This document shows positions 15,501 through 20,607 of a stretch of 20,607 bases of DNA, piece after piece. The DNA is taken from the IMG/VR virus record IMGVR_UViG_3300007234_000145, positions 1-20,607 of that record; one strand, written 5' to 3'. Made by a program: the position numbers and the translations under genes. Within the stretch, counting starts at the first letter, position 1, and each line of letters starts with the position of its first letter. Below the pieces are notes generated by a model. It saw nothing but the letters and a program-made list of their open reading frames with translations. It ran no database searches and was not told the DNA's origin. This stretch comes from a virus.

Positions 15501-15727
15501 TCTGCAGAAGTAACCAAAGGTTCTGCATAAACAATGTCGTCTTCCTTGATCAATGCACGCACCAACTCAAGAACATTCATAAACTGCTCTACATGTTCAC
15601 AATCAACGACTTGACTATTACCTTCTGTCGAGTAAAGATAGAACTTACGAAGACTTGTATCCACCACAACACGGGTCAAAAAGTCTTGGTCTTCTTCTTC
15701 TTCTTCTTCTTGTGGTTTGTAGGTCAT
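15497..15727 (-). CDS. Small acidic protein with Glu run (76 aa)
   Basis: Start chosen at ATG 15727 because AGGAG lies four bases upstream and it begins after the stop of the 237-aa gene. A longer frame to 15892 would overlap that gene with no ribosome-binding site. The protein has a hexa-Glu run at residues 7-12, encoded by GAA repeats (plus-strand CTT x7 at 15691-15711). A compact domain follows: 'RVVVDTSLRKFYLYSTEGNSQVVDCEHVEQFMNVLELVRALI', ending 'YAEPLVTSAE'. I do not know its function. It is in the baseplate operon, 61 bp after the 237-aa gene, and its stop overlaps the next small frame. Confidence 0.8.
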   Translation of the reverse strand: MTYKPQEEEEEEDQDFLTRVVVDTSLRKFYLYSTEGNSQVVDCEHVEQFMNVLELVRALIKEDDIVYAEPLVTSAE

Positions 15728-15788
15728 TGAACTCCTGTCTACTCTAGTAGTATAACGGTTCTTGGTATCTGGGTCAAGTGGGGGTGTG

Positions 15789-16502
15789 CTACTTCTTCTT
15801 CTGTCCTCTGACATCATAGTCATACCCAGAGATGGAGAACTGATCAGAACTTCCTGGATACTTGGCAGGTGTCTCTCCCTCATACTCAACAATCAATGGT
15901 TCTCCATCAATTCTTTGTGCAGTAATCGTATAGAAACACTCAATAGGACCACCCAGATTGTTTCTAATCTGTATTCTCTTACCCCATTCGATTGACTCAA
16001 CAAAGAGTTCTTGATAACAACCAATTGGAGTTAGATTGACACTGATGGATTCAGGATCAACCAATCCTTGCCAGTATGTAGGACAGGTGATCGTAGTTCC
16101 TTTACACTTTCCTCGAATATAAACACCAGCCTCTGGACCCTCCATACAGATGTGTCTCAGTCTATGACCATCTTTGTTAGGATGTTTAATATCAAATCCT
16201 TTCCAAGATTGGACATTAATGTTCCCAGAAAATGTAGGAGCAGTTACAGTACCAGAGAAAGTTGCAGTGGCACCAGTCAGGTTTGCATTGACCTGGAGTT
16301 GATCAATTTGTGCTGTCGCATGATAATACGGTGGACACTGAGGTTTTGAATATGGGTTTGGAGTGGGAGTTTCTGCGTAATTATTAAAAGCCTTTTGAAT
16401 ATACGAGAAATTACCTGATGGTAATCCTGTGGCTTGACCATCTGAACAATCTTGTTTTCCTGGTGAACCTGGTTTAAATGGACCAAATAATGAGTCTGTC
16501 AT
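15789..16502 (-). CDS. Putative virion tip/needle protein, paralogue 3 (237 aa)
   Basis: The N-terminal about 75 residues are Pro/Gly-rich ('MTDSLFGPFKPGSPGKQDCSD'). A short beta stretch follows ('IDQLQVNANLTGATATFSG'), resembling fibre strands. The C-terminal domain (about 102-237) begins 'GFDIKHPNKDGHRLRHICMEGPEAGVYIRG' and continues 'PTYWQGLVDPESISVNLTPIG', 'PIECFYTITAQRIDGEPLIVEYEGETPAKYPG'. This domain is shared with the two genes before it. I recognise the 'RLRHxCxEGPExxVYxRG' signature from marine T4-like phage structural genes, but its molecular role is unknown. Its ATG overlaps the previous stop as ATGA, so translation is coupled. The C-terminus is basic (QKKK). Confidence 0.82.
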   Translation of the reverse strand: MTDSLFGPFKPGSPGKQDCSDGQATGLPSGNFSYIQKAFNNYAETPTPNPYSKPQCPPYYHATAQIDQLQVNANLTGATATFSGTVTAPTFSGNINVQSWKGFDIKHPNKDGHRLRHICMEGPEAGVYIRGKCKGTTITCPTYWQGLVDPESISVNLTPIGCYQELFVESIEWGKRIQIRNNLGGPIECFYTITAQRIDGEPLIVEYEGETPAKYPGSSDQFSISGYDYDVRGQKKK

Positions 16503-17275
16503 GATTTAATATCGTAATGGTATCCTACAATTGAGTATTGATCGTTATTTCCTGGATAATCTGCAGGTGTCTCACCTGGATATTCAGGTATCAAACTTTC
16601 CCCATCTTTTCTCTCTGCATAAGCATGATAGAAACAGTGGATTGGAACATCAGATCGTGATTGAAGATAAATCTTATCTTCGTCAATTTTTTTCACGATG
16701 ATGTCTTGATGATCACCTATTGGTGTCAAACTGACTGTAATAGATTCTCGATGAACAAAATCCTTCCAGTATGTAGGAAGGTCAATATAATCTTTATTCT
16801 TTAGTGTTCCTCTAAAGTATACATCATTGGTGGGCCCTTCTGGACAAGTATGTCTCAACCTCCAACCTTCTTTTGAAGGGTGAACAATATCAAAGTTCTT
16901 CTTCAAAGATAGAATATGAACTCCACAATTAGAAATAATTTCACCTTGTGCTGCTACGTGTTGACCAACAACAACTGAAGCATTGGTATTCACCATACCC
17001 ATCAAAGCGGTTGAACCAACAACAGCCAAAGAGAATGGATTAGATGGTGGTCCATAACAAAACCCACCAGGGATTAACGGAGGAGTTGATTCTGGATTGA
17101 TCAGAGGACCAATCATTGATGATGCCCATACATTAGGGAAAGTTGGAGTTCCTGTAATCGTAGGGCCCTGCATATAACCAGACCCACGGATTTCTGCTGG
17201 TCCTCTACCCAGACATTCTGGGTTTCCTAGTCCAACAAATAATCGTTTACCAACATTTAAGTCAGGTACCTTCAT
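16499..17275 (-). CDS. Putative virion tip/needle protein, paralogue 2 (258 aa)
   Basis: It starts MKVPDLNVGKRLFVGLGNPE. The N-terminal half (about 1-120) is a Gly/Pro-rich beta segment ('GSGYMQGPTITGTPTFPNVW', 'ALMGMVNTNASVVVGQHVAAQGEIIS'). The C-terminal domain (about 127-258) is 'NFDIVHPSKEGWRLRHTCPEGPTNDVYFRG', 'LPTYWKDFVHRESITVSLTPIG', 'CFYHAYAERKDGESLIPEYPGETPADYPGNNDQ'. Both ends overlap neighbours by ATGA, and AAGGAA lies about 12 bases before the start. The N-terminal half differs from paralogue 3, so the pair looks like different stems carrying the same head. Confidence 0.82.
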   Translation of the reverse strand: MKVPDLNVGKRLFVGLGNPECLGRGPAEIRGSGYMQGPTITGTPTFPNVWASSMIGPLINPESTPPLIPGGFCYGPPSNPFSLAVVGSTALMGMVNTNASVVVGQHVAAQGEIISNCGVHILSLKKNFDIVHPSKEGWRLRHTCPEGPTNDVYFRGTLKNKDYIDLPTYWKDFVHRESITVSLTPIGDHQDIIVKKIDEDKIYLQSRSDVPIHCFYHAYAERKDGESLIPEYPGETPADYPGNNDQYSIVGYHYDIKS

Positions 17276-17607
17276 GATTTGTTCTTTCCTTCTGTCTTAA
17301 GTCTTGGGACATCCTTTCGTTCACCATATACATGGTAATAACAGTCAATAGGAACACCTGGATTTGAATCGAGTATGACTTGATTATCCTGAATACCTTT
17401 CACAATAATACTTTGTGCCATACCGATAGGTGTAATTGATACCGTAATAGAAAGTTCTTCTACAAGGTCTCTCCACACCTCAGGTAGTTCAATTCTATCG
17501 TGACCTCTCAATCTACCTCTATAGTATACACCATGCTCAGGACCATGTAAAGAGGAGTACTCAAGTTTTTTTCCTTTCTTTTGTGGATGTGGAATATTTA
17601 AAGTCAT
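17272..17607 (-). CDS. Stand-alone copy of the LRH-EGPE-type domain, paralogue 1 (111 aa)
   Basis: The whole protein is the domain found at the C-termini of the two following genes: 'NIPHPQKKGKKLEYSSLHGPEHGVYYRG', 'IELPEVWRDLVEELSITVSITPIG', 'PIDCYYHVYGERKDVPRL'. It lacks the N-terminal stem, and the usual LRHxC is replaced by LEYSS, so it is the most diverged copy. It also lacks the 'EYPGETPADYPG' tail. The ATG overlaps the stop of the preceding gene by one base (TAATG) and the stop overlaps the next ATG. Function unknown; placement directly after gp5 and the needle-like protein suggests a baseplate-tip role. Confidence 0.8.
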   Translation of the reverse strand: MTLNIPHPQKKGKKLEYSSLHGPEHGVYYRGRLRGHDRIELPEVWRDLVEELSITVSITPIGMAQSIIVKGIQDNQVILDSNPGVPIDCYYHVYGERKDVPRLKTEGKNKS

Positions 17608-18188
17608 TATCCTACTGGTAGATTTTGTATTTCATTTGTTGATGGAAGAATTGAACCTTTGATTGATGTTGCACCATCTGCACAATCAATAAATCCACCA
17701 TACATATTTAAGATTGCATTTCCGATAAGTTCGACTGTCTTCTCTGAAAATACTCTAGTCGATACTTTAGACGAGACATCAATAGTCTGTGCTCTCATAA
17801 GTATCTTTTCATTGGCGTCAATCGTTATAACACCATTTTGGCCATCAGCACCAGAAGCAATCAAATCAATATTGACTCCTTCTATTCGAACTCTTCCACT
17901 CGGAGCTCTTAGAACTAAATCACCACTAACAGCTTCAACATATACACCAGGTATATCTTTACCAACATTATCACCCGATCTTACTTGAAATGATCCAGGA
18001 GAACGACAAATAGTTCCATATTTACGAGAATCTGAACCAGAGGAATCCAGTGTAATATAATGATTTTTTACTCTTCCATTTCTGAGTAGAACCGCAGAGA
18101 GAGTATTATCCTGAGTAAGGTGACCAAATTTTATTTCACCATCTGATGTACCATATCTAACAGTATGATAATTTTCCAACTTTGCCAT
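17607..18188 (-). CDS. Needle/beta-helix-like structural protein following gp5 (193 aa)
   Basis: It starts MAKLENYHTVRYGTSDGEIK. From about residue 75 the sequence is a series of short strands with polar turns ('GVYVEAVSGDLVLRAPSGRVRIEGVNIDLIASG', 'GVITIDANEKILMRAQTIDVSSKVS', 'RVFSEKTVELIGNAILNMYGG'). This spacing is typical of triple-stranded beta-helical needles such as the C-terminus of T4 gp5 and VgrG-type spikes. Since the gp5-like protein before it lacks such an end, this gene may supply the needle as a separate chain; this is inference. It is coupled to gp5 by TAATG and to the next gene likewise. Confidence 0.8.
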   Translation of the reverse strand: MAKLENYHTVRYGTSDGEIKFGHLTQDNTLSAVLLRNGRVKNHYITLDSSGSDSRKYGTICRSPGSFQVRSGDNVGKDIPGVYVEAVSGDLVLRAPSGRVRIEGVNIDLIASGADGQNGVITIDANEKILMRAQTIDVSSKVSTRVFSEKTVELIGNAILNMYGGFIDCADGATSIKGSILPSTNEIQNLPVG

Positions 18189-20607
18189 TAAATCTTACCT
18201 ACACAATCAATAACAGTTACAATCTTATCCTGCAATGTGGGTTCCTTAAGTTCATCATTGCCAATTCTATCTATACAAAGTTTTGGTCGTAATATTGCAT
18301 TGTAACCTGTTTCGGACTGAATGTAAAGTTTTGGATACTCAGTAAATCCTTCACCACTTACAGTTACCTTAACCGAAACTACTCTTCCCTGTTGATCAAA
18401 TTTAGGTTCTGCAACCGCACCAATATCTGGGGTAATAATTATTTTATCCTCAGGAGAATAATTAATACCACTTTCATCAATAAAGACTTCGCAAAGATAT
18501 AAAATAACAGGATAAGAACCAGTTGAAGAAGTTGGAAAATCTCCTGAAGATCTTTGATAATCAGGTTTAGGAGTAGTAAAGATACCGGGGGATTTTACAA
18601 TATAAGGATTTCCACCGAAAATTATTTCGCCACCACCCTGACCACCATCATCATCAGTAATACCAGGAACAACAGCACCACCAGGACCATCACCCTGACC
18701 AGGAGTAGTGATGGTACCTCCAGGTCCAATACCAGGACCATCACCCGGGCCAGGAGTAATGATAGGTCCAGTACCCGGAATAACTCCAGGTATTAATACT
18801 ATAATATTTTCAGCATCACTACCTAGTTGTGGTTCTGTTGTAATGACAGTATTTGGTGGAGTAATTACAGTAATATTTGGTACAACAGAAACTAATTGTC
18901 CAGGTGGTATAGGTAACCAAGTACCATCGGGATAATTTATAACAGTGTCTTCGGGGTCAGCCCAAGTATATTCATTACCACCTCTACTTCCATCAGGTGC
19001 ATTAAGATAACCAGTTCCAGATTCTATAATTTCAATATCAACAATACCACCAGTTTGTTGATTACCTTGATCATCAACATAGTCACTTATTATGGGTCTA
19101 AAGTAAGCTGCTTTACCCTTACCACAATTGTCATATACTTTACCGTAAGAGTCATTATCGTATCCAGAACCAAAATTTATCATATCAATTCCAATAACTT
19201 CACCCAAAGAACCAATAATCAGATTACCTGCGGCACCAACTCCAGACCCAAAGAATTGTGCTTCAGGTGGTCCACATAATACGGGTCCAATGTCACAACC
19301 AGTCTGATTAAATACATCATCAAAATTAATATCTAAAGCATTATCAATATTATTTCCTGCACTATCTATAGAATTTTGAATTGATGCCGAAACATTTTTT
19401 GACTTACTGATAATAGACTCAATATCTCCGGTAAATGACTTACTAGCACCACTCAAAATATTCCACTCGTCAACAAAAGAACACCGTGGTTTTTCTTCAC
19501 AACTTAAGAATGAAAGTACATCTTTAATGATACCCAGAATCTCTCCAACAATACCAACAGTCTGACCGACTAGTGCAGTAACTGTTGACAATGCCCCATT
19601 TATGATATCTGATATCCCACCGATAAGGTTTCCTAAAATATTACCAATTAAGTTCTCTACTAGACACTCTACACCATTAATAACTTTATTCGCAGCATCT
19701 AAAAGAAAATTACCGATCAAAGGTAATAATTCACCAATCAACTTTCTAAAGAGACATGCAATCAAATCATTAATATTCTCTACTGCAACTTTAAGTTCAG
19801 GTCTTTCATTTGGAAACAAAAGAAAATATGTTTTTTTAAGAACATCGTTAGTAGTCTTAATGACAAATTTTTGAATTTCTGTAAAAATCCACTTTATTCC
19901 ACTAGCAACAAGTTCTGATGCCTTTGTAAGTGCTCTATTAATTTTATCTTGAATATCTCCAATTTGATTGTTTACAGCATTACTATAATCATAAATTGAT
20001 TTTTGAATTTTTTGAATTTCTACAACAATATTTTGTATTTCTTTTTGTATTCTACCTAAAGGTATTGGTTCACAATCGGATGATACTGCGAGTGGGACAG
20101 TTGGTTCATCTGCACAAGCTGTTGAAGATACATCAATAAGAGAAGAAGAAGTAGAACAAGATTCATTCCAAATAATAGGAGTTCCATTATTATTCTGATC
20201 AGAAACAAAAATGTTTCCACCATTCTCTTCAGTTGCAAATGGATCAACTAATTCACCAATTGGTCCCAACAATTGAGAATAATAAGCTACAAAATCGGGG
20301 TTTGTATTAAAATTATATCCACTTATATTGTCATATCTTGCTGTACCTACTCTATTTTTTACGATTCTCTGGTATTCCGTTCTTCCGAGTACTGCAGAAA
20401 TAATCGGTATCTGTCCTTCTTCTCCATCAAGAAAATATCCACGAACAAAATCACCTTGTGCAAGATTTGCGGATTGTGATGAGGATCTACCCCCACTTCC
20501 TGCAGTTACTGGATATTCAACAGAAGCCCAGGCTAATTCTTCATCTTTAACTTCTTCAGTATCAAAAGGGGTAAATGAAATCATTGCAACACGATATCTT
20601 TCACCAA
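18188..20607 (-). CDS. gp5: gp5-like baseplate hub protein, 5' end outside window
   Basis: The frame is open to the window edge; the codons before ATG 20584 read G-E-R-Y-R-V-A, continuing smoothly into 'MISFTPFDTEEVKDEELAWA'. The true start is therefore upstream. Numbered from that Met, residues 1-75 match the N-terminal OB-fold of T4 gp5: 'LAWASVEYPVT' and 'GDFVRGYFLDGEEGQIPIISAVLG' parallel 'LPWMSVIQPIT' and 'VYGHFLD'. Residues about 175-430 are helix-rich and amphipathic ('IQKEIQNIVVEIQKIQKS', 'LIGNILGNLIGGISDIING'). No lysozyme catalytic domain is visible. 'GSGY'-type segments, a Pro/Gly-rich linker (about 595-651) and a small C-terminal domain ending 'VTVIDCVGKI' follow. The role is the central baseplate hub at the tail-tube tip. 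TAATG couples it to the next gene. Confidence 0.85.
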   Translation of the reverse strand, partial: GERYRVAMISFTPFDTEEVKDEELAWASVEYPVTAGSGGRSSSQSANLAQGDFVRGYFLDGEEGQIPIISAVLGRTEYQRIVKNRVGTARYDNISGYNFNTNPDFVAYYSQLLGPIGELVDPFATEENGGNIFVSDQNNNGTPIIWNESCSTSSSLIDVSSTACADEPTVPLAVSSDCEPIPLGRIQKEIQNIVVEIQKIQKSIYDYSNAVNNQIGDIQDKINRALTKASELVASGIKWIFTEIQKFVIKTTNDVLKKTYFLLFPNERPELKVAVENINDLIACLFRKLIGELLPLIGNFLLDAANKVINGVECLVENLIGNILGNLIGGISDIINGALSTVTALVGQTVGIVGEILGIIKDVLSFLSCEEKPRCSFVDEWNILSGASKSFTGDIESIISKSKNVSASIQNSIDSAGNNIDNALDINFDDVFNQTGCDIGPVLCGPPEAQFFGSGVGAAGNLIIGSLGEVIGIDMINFGSGYDNDSYGKVYDNCGKGKAAYFRPIISDYVDDQGNQQTGGIVDIEIIESGTGYLNAPDGSRGGNEYTWADPEDTVINYPDGTWLPIPPGQLVSVVPNITVITPPNTVITTEPQLGSDAENIIVLIPGVIPGTGPIITPGPGDGPGIGPGGTITTPGQGDGPGGAVVPGITDDDGGQGGGEIIFGGNPYIVKSPGIFTTPKPDYQRSSGDFPTSSTGSYPVILYLCEVFIDESGINYSPEDKIIITPDIGAVAEPKFDQQGRVVSVKVTVSGEGFTEYPKLYIQSETGYNAILRPKLCIDRIGNDELKEPTLQDKIVTVIDCVGKI

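Noticed and set aside
15497-15892. Longer 131-aa version of the small acidic gene
   Set aside because: It overlaps the end of the 237-aa gene by over 100 bp without a ribosome-binding site, while AGGAG precedes ATG 15727.
20582-20584. ATG 20584 as the true start of the gp5-like gene
   Set aside because: The frame stays open to the window edge with sensible residues (GERYRVA) continuing the OB-fold strand, and no ribosome-binding site is seen.
1-20607. tRNA genes, integrase, transposase or toxin-antitoxin pairs
   Set aside because: Nothing with a cloverleaf-like arrangement or a recognisable recombinase or toxin sequence was seen; the gaps are too short for most of these.

Overview
The window is the virion-structure region of a T4-like marine myovirus, most probably a cyanophage of Prochlorococcus or Synechococcus. 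Four things point there: a partial gp5-type baseplate hub gene, very long low-complexity fibre proteins built from 'GDGxNLTGI' and 'GVTGLTT' modules, T4-type late promoters (TATAAATA and one-base variants), and AT-rich DNA almost without gaps. The family assignment comes from recognising protein sequence, not from a database search. A related T4-like phage of another marine host cannot be excluded. All genes but one lie on the minus strand, so transcription runs from the high to the low coordinates.

Baseplate/needle operon (20607 to about 14810, minus). The 3' part of a gp5-like hub gene is followed by a 193-residue beta-helix or needle-like protein, then three consecutive paralogues (111, 258 and 237 aa) sharing one conserved C-terminal domain. 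Their junctions are TAATG or ATGA overlaps. A run of small genes follows (76, 51 with an alternative 52, 97 and 56 aa), most of them also coupled by ATGA overlaps. The 56-aa, 51-aa and 52-aa reading frames are short and easy to miss. A strong intrinsic terminator (14731-14761) closes this block.

Fibre/structural block (14689 to 1, minus). In order of transcription this block encodes: a 1631-aa beta-helix-type structural protein; an 875-aa fibre whose tip carries seven HxH motifs, like the iron-binding needle of T4 gp37; a 1320-aa beta-helix protein with about 101-aa tandem repeats; a 114-aa small structural protein; a 369-aa fibre ending in a Peptidase_S74-type chaperone domain; and the N-terminal 416 residues of a fibre made of 17-residue 'NTTGxxNNFLGxxAG' repeats that runs off the window. 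Late-promoter-like octamers precede the 1631, 875, 1320 and 416+ genes.

The one plus-strand gene (6804-7124) encodes a 106-aa Cys-rich protein. It sits between two fibre genes and is driven from an exact TATAAATA placed back to back with the exact TATAAATA of the 1320-aa gene.

Together the genes would supply the membrane-puncturing hub and tip and a modular set of adhesins. The repeats and shared modules suggest that the adhesins are diversified by recombination. I see no tRNA, CRISPR array, insertion sequence or integrase. I did not find a complete new system; the most notable items are the divergent late-promoter pair, the seven-HxH fibre tip, the ligand-less cupredoxin-like domain and the triplicated tip-like domain.
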